From JAEUUM01 sp038326165 (GTDB lineage: Bacteria > Bacteroidota > Bacteroidia > Chitinophagales > Saprospiraceae): a DNA stretch of 46,438 nucleotides. The notes under the pieces are model-generated. The model was given only the letters and a program-made list of their open reading frames with translations. It was not told the DNA's origin and made no database searches. The stretch is from contig JBBQJT010000027.1 of the NCBI GenBank assembly GCA_038326165.1, forward strand, positions 1 to 46,438. The letters run 5' to 3'. Positions 8,782-17,474 of the stretch are shown here, piece after piece; the stretch's first letter is position 1; each line of letters begins with the position of its first letter. The translations under genes and the position numbers were made by a program.

Positions 8782-10062
8782 ATGAAAATTAATAACTTTT
8801 ACCTACTAATTTTTGCGCTTTTTGTGAGTTACATTTCATGTAAAAAGCAATCGGATATACCTGAATTGAAGGAAAGAAAAGGGATTCTGGGCCAAGCCGT
8901 AGAATGGAAAGATACAAAAATCAAAGTGTCTAATTTGATTAAAGACTTATCAGCGTATCCTCAAGATATTAAAAAACGAACACAATTATTGGGTATCTAT
9001 GTTAACGAAGCAAGGGTTACTGGCGATCCCTATTATTACCAAGCCTCAAATATTCTAGCAGATCAAATACTGGTCATGGATCCCAAAAACTTTGAAGCCA
9101 AAGTATTGAAGTCTTCGGTTTCAATGTCCATGCACCAATTTGAAGATGGCAAGAAAATAGCAGAAGAGGCCATGTCATTGAACCAAAACAACGCTTATAT
9201 ATTTGGAATGTTGGTAGACGCTAATGTCGAATTGGGGAATTACAATAAAGCTATAGAATACTCCGAGCGGATGCAGAGCTTGAGACCTTCACTTGAATCT
9301 TACGCAAGAGCTTCCTATCTGAGAGAAATCTATGGTGATTACGATGGAGCTATTAAGGCAATGAATCTGGCTGTGAATGCAGGTAGACCTGGATCTGAAA
9401 GTGCTGAATGGGCCAGAATTACTTTAGGTGACTTGTACTTAAACATTGGTCAGCCAGACAGTGCAAAACTGATTTACCAAACGGTTTTACAACTTAGACC
9501 GAGCATGGTAAATGGTCATATTGGGCTTGCTAAAGTTGAAAAAATTAAAGGAAACTTCGATTCATCAATTCAACATGTAGAAGATGCAATTCGAATTCAA
9601 TCTGAAGCCAACTTTGTTTCGATGTTGGCAGAATTGTACAGATTAAAGGGGGATTTCGCTAAATCAAAAGAAATAAACAAGGAAGTGCTTGATTTGCTAT
9701 TGGAGAATGAAAAAGTAAATATAAAAGACGGACTAAAACACAATGGAAATAGAGAGCTTGCCTATTCTTACCTAGCCAATGGAGATTTGAAAAAATCTTT
9801 GGAACTCGCTAAAATAGATCTAGCGTTGAGGCCTGATAATATAGATGCCAATGAATTAGTAGCTTGGATTTATTATGGAATGAATAATCCTGAAATGGCA
9901 TTAACTTTTAGCAAGAAATCTTTAGCAACAGGGAGTAAAAACCCTAATTATTTATACAAATCTTATCTGATCAGAAAGGCTGCAGGTGAGACGTTAAGAA
10001 CAGAAGAACTATTGAAAATGGATGAAATAAAACCTTATGTTGACCCTTCCTACAAATCTTAA
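8782..10062 (+). CDS. TPR-repeat lipoprotein
   Basis: 426 aa from the ATG at 8782. I reject the frame start at 8707 because it runs through a terminator, and because the ATG at 8782 gives a lipoprotein signal (MKINNFYLLIFALFVSYISCKK) with a lipidated cysteine. The rest is helical tetratricopeptide repeats (motifs such as AIEYSERMQSLRPS, GDLYLNIGQPDSAKLIYQTVLQLRPS, LAYSYLANGDLKKSLELAKIDLALRP), a fold for protein-protein contacts. It is presumably anchored in the outer membrane facing the periplasm. Context suggests a scaffold for the DUF4331, HupE and receptor proteins; that is inference. Confidence 0.88.
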   Translation: MKINNFYLLIFALFVSYISCKKQSDIPELKERKGILGQAVEWKDTKIKVSNLIKDLSAYPQDIKKRTQLLGIYVNEARVTGDPYYYQASNILADQILVMDPKNFEAKVLKSSVSMSMHQFEDGKKIAEEAMSLNQNNAYIFGMLVDANVELGNYNKAIEYSERMQSLRPSLESYARASYLREIYGDYDGAIKAMNLAVNAGRPGSESAEWARITLGDLYLNIGQPDSAKLIYQTVLQLRPSMVNGHIGLAKVEKIKGNFDSSIQHVEDAIRIQSEANFVSMLAELYRLKGDFAKSKEINKEVLDLLLENEKVNIKDGLKHNGNRELAYSYLANGDLKKSLELAKIDLALRPDNIDANELVAWIYYGMNNPEMALTFSKKSLATGSKNPNYLYKSYLIRKAAGETLRTEELLKMDEIKPYVDPSYKS

Positions 10063-10735
10063 AATTGATAGTAGTGGCAAGAAAAAACATTTCATTCTTA
10101 TGGGATTGTCGGCTTTATCTTGTAATGAAATATTCGCTCATACCATCAATTATGTTTTAGATAAAAAACCCTCAGGATCAATTACCTATGAATATATTGT
10201 AGAGGGTTTTAAACACATTCTTCCGCTTGGTTTGGATCACATATTGTTTGTTACTTGTGTATTTTTTCTTGGTAAAAATATCCGGGAAATAATTTTACAG
10301 GCGTCCATGTTTACAATTGCCCATACCATTACTTTGGGCTTGGCTACCTACGGTATTATAAAACCTCCAATTGAATGGATAGAGCCGATTATTGCTTTGT
10401 CGATAGTGTTTCTTGCTTTGGAAAATTTCATGTCCGAGAAAATTCAAAAATGGAGGTTTATTATGATTTTTTCATTTGGAATGGTACATGGGATGGGTTT
10501 CGCAAGTGCGTTGGATCAGCTTGGAATGCCAAGATATGCTTTTATGAATGCTTTGATAAGTTTTAATATTGGAGTTGAACTAGGTCAAATAGCTGTTATA
10601 ACGGCACTTTATTTGATTTTTGGACATTGGTTTTCTGCACAGCCCTGGTATCGCAAAAGAATTGTTCAACCCATTTCACTTTGTATTGCAATGGTCGCTT
10701 TCTACTGGACCATCCAAAGAATTGGTTGGATATAA
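10037..10735 (+). CDS. HupE/UreJ-type membrane permease (putative Ni/Co or other metal)
   Basis: 232 aa with about six membrane segments. It carries the HupE signature with conserved histidines and an aspartate (HILPLGLDHILF, residues 60-71) and more histidines in membrane helices (TIAHTITLG; GMVHGMGFA). HupE/UreJ proteins are secondary transporters linked to nickel or cobalt, and in some clades HupE-like proteins serve other metals. The ATG at 10037 overlaps the TPR gene by 26 bases. An alternative ATG at 10100 would start inside the hydrophobic leader and lose the lysine-rich n-region, so I prefer the first. It is translationally coupled to the TPR gene and followed by a TonB receptor, suggesting metal passage across both membranes. 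Confidence 0.85.
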   Translation: MLTLPTNLKIDSSGKKKHFILMGLSALSCNEIFAHTINYVLDKKPSGSITYEYIVEGFKHILPLGLDHILFVTCVFFLGKNIREIILQASMFTIAHTITLGLATYGIIKPPIEWIEPIIALSIVFLALENFMSEKIQKWRFIMIFSFGMVHGMGFASALDQLGMPRYAFMNALISFNIGVELGQIAVITALYLIFGHWFSAQPWYRKRIVQPISLCIAMVAFYWTIQRIGWI

Positions 10736-10746
10736 AATCCGAATAG

Positions 10747-10786
10747 CTTGATTAACTCGTAAGTGGTTTTATAAAAATTAATCAAG
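10747..10786. promoter_or_regulatory. 9-bp inverted repeat abutting the receptor start codon
   Basis: CTTGATTAA (10747-10755) and TTAATCAAG (10778-10786) are perfect inverted repeats separated by 22 bases, and the second ends one base before the ATG of the TonB receptor. It could be an operator for a dimeric repressor or an RNA hairpin that hides the start codon. There is no T run after it, so it is not a terminator. Confidence 0.5.
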
Positions 10787-13036
10787 ATGATCAGAACAAT
10801 ACACGCAATAATCTTTTTATTATTTTCAGTATTTTCCTTTGGACACACTGGAACTATTAAGGTCCAGGTATTGGATGGCCAAAACAAACGCACTTTGGCA
10901 GGAGTTCATATAATAGTTGATGAGTTGGGACGAGATGAAATTACCGACTTATTTGGTGTAGGGTTGTTTCAAGAGATTATGCCAGCCCAGTACCATTTAA
11001 CAATTCAATTTATCGGGTATAATACCTACAATGCAAGTGTTGCAGTAGTAGATGGTGAAACTCAATACCTAACAATTTATTTGGAAACAAAATCCATTGC
11101 CATTGAAGAGGTTGTTATCAAATCACCCATAGATCAGAATTTATCATCCGTAAGCGCATTAGACATTGAAACCCGACCAACTAATTCTACACAGGATATG
11201 TTGCGAATTGTTCCTGGGTTGTTTATTGCTCAACACGCTGGAGGTGGAAAAGCTGAGCAAATATTTCTTCGTGGTTTTGATATAGATCATGGTACGGATA
11301 TTAATATTGCAGTTGATGGTATGCCAGTAAATATGGTGTCACATGCCCATGGACAAGGTTATGCAGATTTACATTTTTTAATACCTGAAAGTGTTGACCG
11401 TGTTGATTTTGGAAAGGGTCCATACAGATTGGAGAAAGGCAATTTAGCAACGGCAGGTTATGTGGAGTTCAAGACAAAAAGATTTTTGGATGAGGACTTT
11501 GCAAAAGCAGAACTGGGAATGTTTAATACCAGGCGTTTTGTTTCGGGATTGACATTATTGAATACCGATAATCAAGGTATTAATCAGAACGCTTATGCAA
11601 TTTGTGAGTTTCTTGGAGGAGATGGCTATTTTGATGCTTCTCAAAATTTTACCAGATTTAATTTGTTTACTAAATATTCTAAGCAATCGAAATCCAATAT
11701 CTTTAATGTGTCTTTAAGTGCATTTAGAAGTAGTTGGGATGCTTCAGGACAAATTCCAGAAAGAGCAGTACAACAAGGATTGCTCAGAAGATTTGGTCAA
11801 TTAGCTCCCGGCGAAGGAGGGCAAACCACTCGTTACAATGCAAATTTAAATTATGTCAAAAGCATTGACAACCAACAATCATTAAAAACAAATATATGGT
11901 TGGGTTACTATGATTTCCAATTGTTCTCTGATTTTACTTTTTTCTTATATGATCCGATCAATGGAGACCAAATTATGCAAAAAGAAAGGCGTTTCCTTTA
12001 TGGATTTGAAGAGAAATATGAAAACAAATTTCAGTTGGGTCAATTGCCAAGTTCGATTTATATTGGAATAGGTATGCGCAACGATCAAACTTACGATACC
12101 GAATTGAGTCGAACCTTAAACAGACTCATAGTTACCAATCCCTTAGCTTTGGGTGACATAAAAGAAAACAATGTATTTGCATATGTTGGCCATACTTTGG
12201 ATATGTCATCAAAATTCAAACTAAATTATGGGCTTCGTTATGATTATTTCCAGCATAATTATTTTGATAAACTTGAAACGAAATACAGTAATAATTCAGC
12301 CGCTGGTGGAGTTTTAAGTCCTAAGCTGAATTTGACTTATGATTTTACAAATAGAATTAGATTTTACTCTTCTTCTGGAATTGGTTTCCATTCCAATGAT
12401 ACCAGAGTGGTTGTAATTCAAGAGGGAATAAACATACTTCCAAAGGCCTACTCAACTGATATTGGTGCCAATGTTAAGTTAAACAAGTTTACTTTTTTAA
12501 CCTTGGCTGCCTGGTATTTGGAGTTAGAGGATGAATTTGTTTACGTTGGTGATGAAGCCGTTGTGGAAAGTGGTGGTAGGACTAGAAGATATGGAGCAGA
12601 TCTAGGTTTGAGAGCTGATATATTTTCCTGGTTGTATGCAGACTTTGATCTCAATATAACAAATGCCCGTTCTACGGCTTCACTAGAATCAAATTTGATT
12701 CCATTGGCAGCAAATTTTACCTCAATAGGTGGATTGACAGCTAGGTTCGGCTCTTTTTTAAGCAGTATTCGTTACAGGTATTTGGGTGATAGACCAGCAA
12801 ATGAGGACAATAGTGTCATAGCCAAAGGGTATGGTTTGGTTGATGTTGTAGTAAAATATTCTGTAAAAAGATTTGACTTTGGTATTCAGATCGAGAATCT
12901 CTTGAATGCAGAATGGAACGAAGCACAATTTGATACAGAATCCAAAATGTTCAATGAAAGCGAATCTGTTTCTGAAATTCATTTCACACCTGGTACGCCA
13001 TTTTCTTTTCGTGGGAGTGTAACATACAAATTTTAG
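10787..13036 (+). CDS. TonB-dependent outer-membrane receptor (putative metal or metallophore)
   Basis: 749 aa. Signal peptide (residues 1-18), carboxypeptidase-regulatory-like domain (about 20-105), plug (about 120-235) and a 22-strand-type barrel ending in aromatic YKF. The plug is rich in histidine (H168, H186, H188, H196 in the FDIDHGT and SHAHGQGYADLHF segments), which is suggestive for a metal substrate. The family imports scarce ligands using TonB energy. It lies 51 bases after the HupE gene behind a 9-bp inverted repeat, so it may belong to the operon with separate control. The exact ligand cannot be told. Confidence 0.92.
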   Translation: MIRTIHAIIFLLFSVFSFGHTGTIKVQVLDGQNKRTLAGVHIIVDELGRDEITDLFGVGLFQEIMPAQYHLTIQFIGYNTYNASVAVVDGETQYLTIYLETKSIAIEEVVIKSPIDQNLSSVSALDIETRPTNSTQDMLRIVPGLFIAQHAGGGKAEQIFLRGFDIDHGTDINIAVDGMPVNMVSHAHGQGYADLHFLIPESVDRVDFGKGPYRLEKGNLATAGYVEFKTKRFLDEDFAKAELGMFNTRRFVSGLTLLNTDNQGINQNAYAICEFLGGDGYFDASQNFTRFNLFTKYSKQSKSNIFNVSLSAFRSSWDASGQIPERAVQQGLLRRFGQLAPGEGGQTTRYNANLNYVKSIDNQQSLKTNIWLGYYDFQLFSDFTFFLYDPINGDQIMQKERRFLYGFEEKYENKFQLGQLPSSIYIGIGMRNDQTYDTELSRTLNRLIVTNPLALGDIKENNVFAYVGHTLDMSSKFKLNYGLRYDYFQHNYFDKLETKYSNNSAAGGVLSPKLNLTYDFTNRIRFYSSSGIGFHSNDTRVVVIQEGINILPKAYSTDIGANVKLNKFTFLTLAAWYLELEDEFVYVGDEAVVESGGRTRRYGADLGLRADIFSWLYADFDLNITNARSTASLESNLIPLAANFTSIGGLTARFGSFLSSIRYRYLGDRPANEDNSVIAKGYGLVDVVVKYSVKRFDFGIQIENLLNAEWNEAQFDTESKMFNESESVSEIHFTPGTPFSFRGSVTYKF

Positions 13037-13287
13037 AAAAAAGTTCAAACCATAATCGGCATTAGCGCATTTAGCCTTTGAGCAAAGCCTTAAGAGTCAA
13101 CCAAAATCATTGATTTTGTCGAGTGGTCAAGACCCAAAAATTTTTGAAATAACCAAAAATTTCGTCGATTAAGCGTCTGACGATGAATTTGGGTTATACA
13201 TTATTACCAAGTCCAAACGGGGAAAGCGCCTAAGAATTTTAGTCATTTGCAGCAACTTATCAATTCACGACTTATTTAATCGAGAAC

Positions 13288-14073
13288 TTACAAAGCACCC
13301 ATCACAAATAATGATGACATGGTTGGACTAGTTACTCCGCCTAGTTTTTCAATGGTTATTGCGAAAGCATCTGCGGAGGCAATATTTTTCATATTTTGAA
13401 GATCTTGACCAGGAATATTAATCATACCTGCATCAATAGCTTGCCCATTCTTTAAAGCCCACAACTGGTATTGTTTATTGGGTGGTAAAGGCGGAAAATC
13501 CTGAATAGCAATGCGTACATCGGTTTTCTGAGGATTAAAATAAATCCTTGCTTGGGCCAAAATATTAGGTTTAACACCTTTTAGTTCAATGATTTGATAA
13601 GATTTGTCAAATAAAATTTTCTTATCTATTTGGCATGCTGTTAAAGCTTTATTTAACGCAACGATACTATCTTGTAGAATTATTGTGTTTTTTTGTAAAT
13701 CTTGAGCTTTAGATTTAATTAACGAATTCTGGTAGGCTAAAATTAATGCTGAAGATATTGCAAGAACACTTAACCATTTAAAAATTGATGAACTTGGTAA
13801 TGTTGACTGTTTGGTTTCAGACTCAGCCTCTGTAAAATGCAGTGAGTCAGCTTTTTGAATTTCATCCCAAATTTTGTTTTTCAATTCATTGTTTGGAGTA
13901 ACAGCGTTTTCAATTGCTAACTTTTCAAAAGACAGTTCAATTTTTTCAAGCTCAACCTTGACCTCAGGGAATTGCAAAGCCATTCGTTCCACCTCCAACA
14001 TTTCTGCTTTATCGAGATGTCCAAGAACATAAAGTTCCAATTGACCACTTTGTATGAATTCTTGACTAGACAT
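13288..14073 (-). CDS. Anti-sigma factor, RskA-like
   Basis: 261 aa. An N-terminal cytoplasmic helical segment (about 1-90, LELYVLGHLDKAEMLEVERM), one membrane helix (about 96-113), a short coiled region, and a C-terminal RskA-type domain (PPLPPNKQYQLWALKNGQAIDAG, about 195-261) outside the membrane. Such proteins hold an ECF sigma factor inactive until a signal triggers release. No zinc-binding HxxxCxxC is seen in the N-terminal part. It overlaps the sigma gene by 8 bases, so the two are made together. The signal is unknown. Confidence 0.88.
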   Translation of the reverse strand: MSSQEFIQSGQLELYVLGHLDKAEMLEVERMALQFPEVKVELEKIELSFEKLAIENAVTPNNELKNKIWDEIQKADSLHFTEAESETKQSTLPSSSIFKWLSVLAISSALILAYQNSLIKSKAQDLQKNTIILQDSIVALNKALTACQIDKKILFDKSYQIIELKGVKPNILAQARIYFNPQKTDVRIAIQDFPPLPPNKQYQLWALKNGQAIDAGMINIPGQDLQNMKNIASADAFAITIEKLGGVTSPTMSSLFVMGAL

Positions 14074-14593
14074 GATTGTACAATAATCTAAGTTTCGTGA
14101 TGGCAGCTCTTAATCTGGTTTTAATAGTTCCTAATGGCAACCCCAGTTCTTCAGCAGCTTCGGAATGAGTAAATCCTTTGAAATAGATTATTTGTAGAAC
14201 TTGGAGATGTTCGGGGTTAAGATTTTTAATAATTTCAGGCAAGTCTAAGGTATCTATATTTAAAGAAGATGTTTCATTGTCAACAGTATCTACGAGTTTA
14301 TCATCAATATGGTTTGAATAGTTGTAATTCTTCAAACGTGTGAAATCAATGGCTGTATTCCTTGTAATATTGAGCATCCAGGTGAATAGCCTTCCTTTTG
14401 TCGGATCATAACTTTCAATATTTTTCCAAATTTTCATAAAACTCTCTTGAAGTACTTCTTCAGCTATTTCTGGCTTGGGGTGTATTCTTGAGGCTACTCC
14501 CATAAGGGCGGCCGAATATTGCTTGTATAGATAATCGAAAGCAATTTTATCTCTTGCTTTGATATGTAATACAAGTTCTGATTCTGAATACAT
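14066..14593 (-). CDS. ECF-type RNA polymerase sigma factor
   Basis: 175 aa. Sigma region 2 (FDYLYKQYSAALMGVASRI ... VLQESFMKIWKNIESYDPTKGRLFTWMLNITRN) and region 4 (LQIIYFKGFTHSEAAEELGLPLGTIKTRLRAAITKLR), with no regions 1 or 3. It is partnered with the overlapping downstream anti-sigma gene. It lies 20 bases after alanine dehydrogenase on the same strand, so it may be carried on that transcript as well as having its own promoter. No target promoters can be deduced. Confidence 0.93.
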   Translation of the reverse strand: MYSESELVLHIKARDKIAFDYLYKQYSAALMGVASRIHPKPEIAEEVLQESFMKIWKNIESYDPTKGRLFTWMLNITRNTAIDFTRLKNYNYSNHIDDKLVDTVDNETSSLNIDTLDLPEIIKNLNPEHLQVLQIIYFKGFTHSEAAEELGLPLGTIKTRLRAAITKLRLLYNHV

Positions 14594-14613
14594 TTAAGTA
14601 GATGGAGCGTTAA

Positions 14614-15729
14614 TTAATTCAAATATTTCTCTACATCATGGTAAGGTAAATTGAAAGCATCTGCAACGCCTTTATAAACCACATCACCATCAATTACATT
14701 CAATCCTTTACGGAGTTCCAAGTTGTCTTGACATGCTTGTTTCCAGCCCTTGTTGGCCAATTGAATAACATAGGGTAGTGTAGCATTAGTCAAAGCAAGT
14801 GTAGAGGTATAAGGAACTGCTCCAGGCATGTTTGCAACGCAATAGTGTACAATATCATCAATGATGTATGTTGGATTCTCGTGTGTTGTTGGTTTACAAG
14901 TTTCAATACATCCACCTTGATCAACTGCTACATCTACCAACACAGTACCAGCTCTCATCATTTTTAGCATTTCACGAGTAATGAGATGTGGTGCTTTTGC
15001 TCCTGGTATTAATACAGCTCCAATTATTAGATCTTGATCACCTATCAATTGTCTGATGTTGTATTCATTGGAATACATAGTTATAACATTGGCAGGCATA
15101 ATATCACTTAAATATCTTAGTCTATTTAGGCTGACATCTAGAATTGTAACTTGAGCGCCAAGACCTGCAGCCATTTTAGCGGCTTGAGTTCCTACTATAC
15201 CGCCACCCAATATCAATACTTTGCCTGGAGGCACACCTGGCACACCGCCAAGTAGCACTCCTCTGCCTTTAATCGGTTTTTCTAAATATTTTGCTCCCTC
15301 TTGGATAGCCATTCTTCCTGCCACTTCTGACATCGGTACCAATAAGGGTAAACTTCTATCCACAGATTCCACAGTTTCATATGCAAGACAAACGGCTTTG
15401 CTATTAATCATGGCATTTGTCAATGGTTCATAAGATGCAAAATGGAAATAAGTAAAAAGCAAATGAGATGGTTTTACCAATCCGTACTCTTCAGCAATAG
15501 GTTCTTTTACCTTAACAATCATTTCCGCTTTATCATAAACCTCTTGTATAGTGGCAAGGATAGTTGCTCCAGCTTGTGTATAAGCATCATCTGAAAACCC
15601 ACTACCTATCCCGGCGGTTGACTGGATAAAAACTTCATGCCCCCTTTTGGTCAGCTCGAGCGCCCCAGCAGGTGTGAGTGCTACCCTATTTTCACTTGAT
15701 TTAATTTCCTTTGGAACACCTATTATCAT
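14614..15729 (-). CDS. ald: Alanine dehydrogenase
   Basis: 371 aa, the usual length. It interconverts L-alanine and pyruvate plus ammonia with NAD. It begins MIIGVPKEIKSSENRVALTP, typical of the AlaDh/PNT family. Other features are the catalytic segment MIVKVKEP, the substrate region LFTYFHFAS, the Rossmann motif ILGGGIVGTQAAKMAAGLGA, and the end segment VANMPGAVPYTSTLALTNATLPY. The start is the ATG at 15729. A near-consensus -7 box (TACCTTCG, one mismatch) lies about 25 bases upstream. Confidence 0.95.
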   Translation of the reverse strand: MIIGVPKEIKSSENRVALTPAGALELTKRGHEVFIQSTAGIGSGFSDDAYTQAGATILATIQEVYDKAEMIVKVKEPIAEEYGLVKPSHLLFTYFHFASYEPLTNAMINSKAVCLAYETVESVDRSLPLLVPMSEVAGRMAIQEGAKYLEKPIKGRGVLLGGVPGVPPGKVLILGGGIVGTQAAKMAAGLGAQVTILDVSLNRLRYLSDIMPANVITMYSNEYNIRQLIGDQDLIIGAVLIPGAKAPHLITREMLKMMRAGTVLVDVAVDQGGCIETCKPTTHENPTYIIDDIVHYCVANMPGAVPYTSTLALTNATLPYVIQLANKGWKQACQDNLELRKGLNVIDGDVVYKGVADAFNLPYHDVEKYLN

Positions 15730-15794
15730 GACAAATTAGTTTTATGACCACGAAGGTACATAAAAGACATAATCACAATGAAAAATAGGGAAAC

Positions 15795-15822
15795 AAAAAT
15801 GGCCCAAGAGTACTCGAGCCAT
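15795..15822 (-). terminator. Probable intrinsic terminator after mqnD
   Basis: On the minus strand an imperfect hairpin (outer stem ATGGC with GCCAT, inner GAGTACTC palindrome) is followed by TTTTTG. It lies about 83 bases past the mqnD stop and before the ald promoter. The three mismatches in the stem lower my confidence. Confidence 0.55.
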
Positions 15823-15904
15823 GAAAAAAACGAATTTTACAATTCTTTAACCAAAACTTACACATTAAAGAATATTGCAATATCTATGCCAAATATTAAA
15901 AAAA

Positions 15905-16735
15905 TCACTTATGTGTAAAAATTTTATGTGTTTTTTTTATTGGCTGTGGATTTTGGTATATCATTTCTTCGATGGCTCGCTCACCTAATTCGCTTAAACT
16001 GTATGTAAACTCATTGACATACAACGCTATATGTGATTTCATGACTTCTTCATTCATTTCTTGAGCATGAAATTTAACAAAGTTAGAAAGTTGATCATGT
16101 TGACTTTTTGCATATTCCAGACTTCTTTTCATAAGTTTATCAACCTGATTCACATCTTCTGAAGCCAAGTTTTTGTTTGCCATTATGCCACCTAATGGAA
16201 TTGGACTTGCAGTTTGTTGTTCCCAAAGCTCTCCCAGATCAGCGACTTTTTCGAAGCCATATTTTTGATACGTGAATCTACTTTCATGAATAATTAGACC
16301 GGCTTGTATTGTGTCGTTTTGAATTCCAGTCATTATATCGGAGAAAAGCATCGCGCTTTTGTTTTGATAATCAGGGAAGAAACGGTTTAAAAGGTAATTA
16401 GCTGTTGTTAACTGACCAGGAATACCTATCAAGGAATCATTATTGAGTTTTATTTCAGGCTTTTTGATCAGAAGCGGGCCACAACCGAAGCCCAGTGCTG
16501 AACCCGTATCCATAATAGTATAGTGTTGATAGCAGCTTTTGTAGGCATTAAAACTCAATTTGGTAAAATCCAACTTGCCTTTGAGTGCAAGTTGATTTAA
16601 GGCTTCTACATCTTCAATGATCAATTCAAAATCAATTCCTTCAGTATCTATTTTGTGATTTACCATTGCATCAAATAGATAAGTATCGTTGGGGCAAGGG
16701 CTAAAGCCAAGCGTATATTTTTTATCTTTGTGCAT
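15905..16735 (-). CDS. mqnD: 1,4-dihydroxy-6-naphthoate synthase (futalosine pathway)
   Basis: 276 aa, the usual MqnD length. MqnD converts cyclic dehypoxanthinyl futalosine to 1,4-dihydroxy-6-naphthoate in menaquinone synthesis. The N-terminus carries the hallmark LGFSPCPNDTYLFDAMV. Further matches are KLSFNAY, GFGCGPLLI, IHESRFTY and the PIPLGGIMANK loop with the family's conserved residues. The other futalosine genes are not in this window. Its ATG overlaps the ATG of the divergent pseudouridine synthase by two bases (CATG), so it has essentially no private 5' region. A hairpin downstream probably ends the transcript. Confidence 0.93.
   Translation of the reverse strand: MHKDKKYTLGFSPCPNDTYLFDAMVNHKIDTEGIDFELIIEDVEALNQLALKGKLDFTKLSFNAYKSCYQHYTIMDTGSALGFGCGPLLIKKPEIKLNNDSLIGIPGQLTTANYLLNRFFPDYQNKSAMLFSDIMTGIQNDTIQAGLIIHESRFTYQKYGFEKVADLGELWEQQTASPIPLGGIMANKNLASEDVNQVDKLMKRSLEYAKSQHDQLSNFVKFHAQEMNEEVMKSHIALYVNEFTYSLSELGERAIEEMIYQNPQPIKKTHKIFTHK
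16723..16730 (+). promoter_or_regulatory. -7 element for the pseudouridine synthase, inside mqnD
   Basis: TATCTTTG, an exact TAnnTTTG match, ends 3 bases before the ATG at 16734. Transcription would start at or beside the start codon, giving a leaderless mRNA. The element lies within the first codons of mqnD on the other strand. Confidence 0.5.
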
Positions 16736-17405
16736 GCAAATTGGTTTACCTGAAATTTTATATGAAGATAATCATATTATCGCTGTAAACAAACCACATG
16801 GTTGGTTGGTTCAAGGCGATCAGACTGGCGATAAAACATTGGCTGATTGGGTAAAAGCTTACATCAAAGTGAAATATGAAAAGCCCGGTGATGTATTTTT
16901 GGGAGTGATACATAGATTGGATAGGCCGGCTGCTGGCATTACTTTATTTGCTAGGACTTCAAAAGGATTGGAGCGAATGAATAAACTTTTTCACGATCGA
17001 AACATTACCAAAAAATACGAAGCTTTAATTCCTAAGCTGGTTGGTCCAGAATCTGGACACTTGGTTCATTGGATTAAGAAATGGAATGAAAAGAATACAG
17101 TTGAAGTTTCAGACGTTCAAAAAGACAAAGAATTTAAGCAAGCTGTCATGGATTATACGCTAAAGGAAGCAAGTAAAGATCAAGTGTGTCTTGAAATAAA
17201 TCTGCATACAGGTCGTCCACACCAGATCAGGGCTCAACTTAGCAAAATGGGTATGCCCATTTTGGGTGACTTGAAATACGGTGCTATGCAGCCTTGGCAT
17301 GATGGAAACATAGCGTTGAAGGCTGTTTTAGTGGAATTTGAGCATCCTATCCAACATATCCCAATAAAAATATCGCTTTCTAAAAATCATTGGCAGAATA
17401 AATAG
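16734..17405 (+). CDS. RluA-family pseudouridine synthase
   Basis: 223 aa from the ATG at 16734. The longer frame from 16689 would run through mqnD and the promoter, and MQIGLPEILYEDNHIIAVNKP is the normal N-terminus of this subfamily. The catalytic aspartate is D63 in HRLDRPAAGITLFART, and the HTGRPHQIRAQL motif is present. There is no S4 RNA-binding domain, so it is a short single-domain form. It isomerises uridine in rRNA or tRNA; the target site cannot be assigned. It diverges from mqnD at overlapping start codons. Confidence 0.92.
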   Translation: MQIGLPEILYEDNHIIAVNKPHGWLVQGDQTGDKTLADWVKAYIKVKYEKPGDVFLGVIHRLDRPAAGITLFARTSKGLERMNKLFHDRNITKKYEALIPKLVGPESGHLVHWIKKWNEKNTVEVSDVQKDKEFKQAVMDYTLKEASKDQVCLEINLHTGRPHQIRAQLSKMGMPILGDLKYGAMQPWHDGNIALKAVLVEFEHPIQHIPIKISLSKNHWQNK

Positions 17406-17428
17406 ATACTAAAATCGTTTGGTCTTTG

Positions 17429-17436
17429 TAATTTTG
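17429..17436 (+). promoter_or_regulatory. -7 element for the small exported protein genes
   Basis: TAATTTTG, an exact TAnnTTTG match, 38 bases before the ATG at 17475. No TTG sits at the standard -33 spacing. It probably drives both 17475-17720 and 17750-18205. Confidence 0.5.
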
Positions 17437-17474
17437 CATCTTGAAACATTAATCATTCATAAAATTAAATTAAA

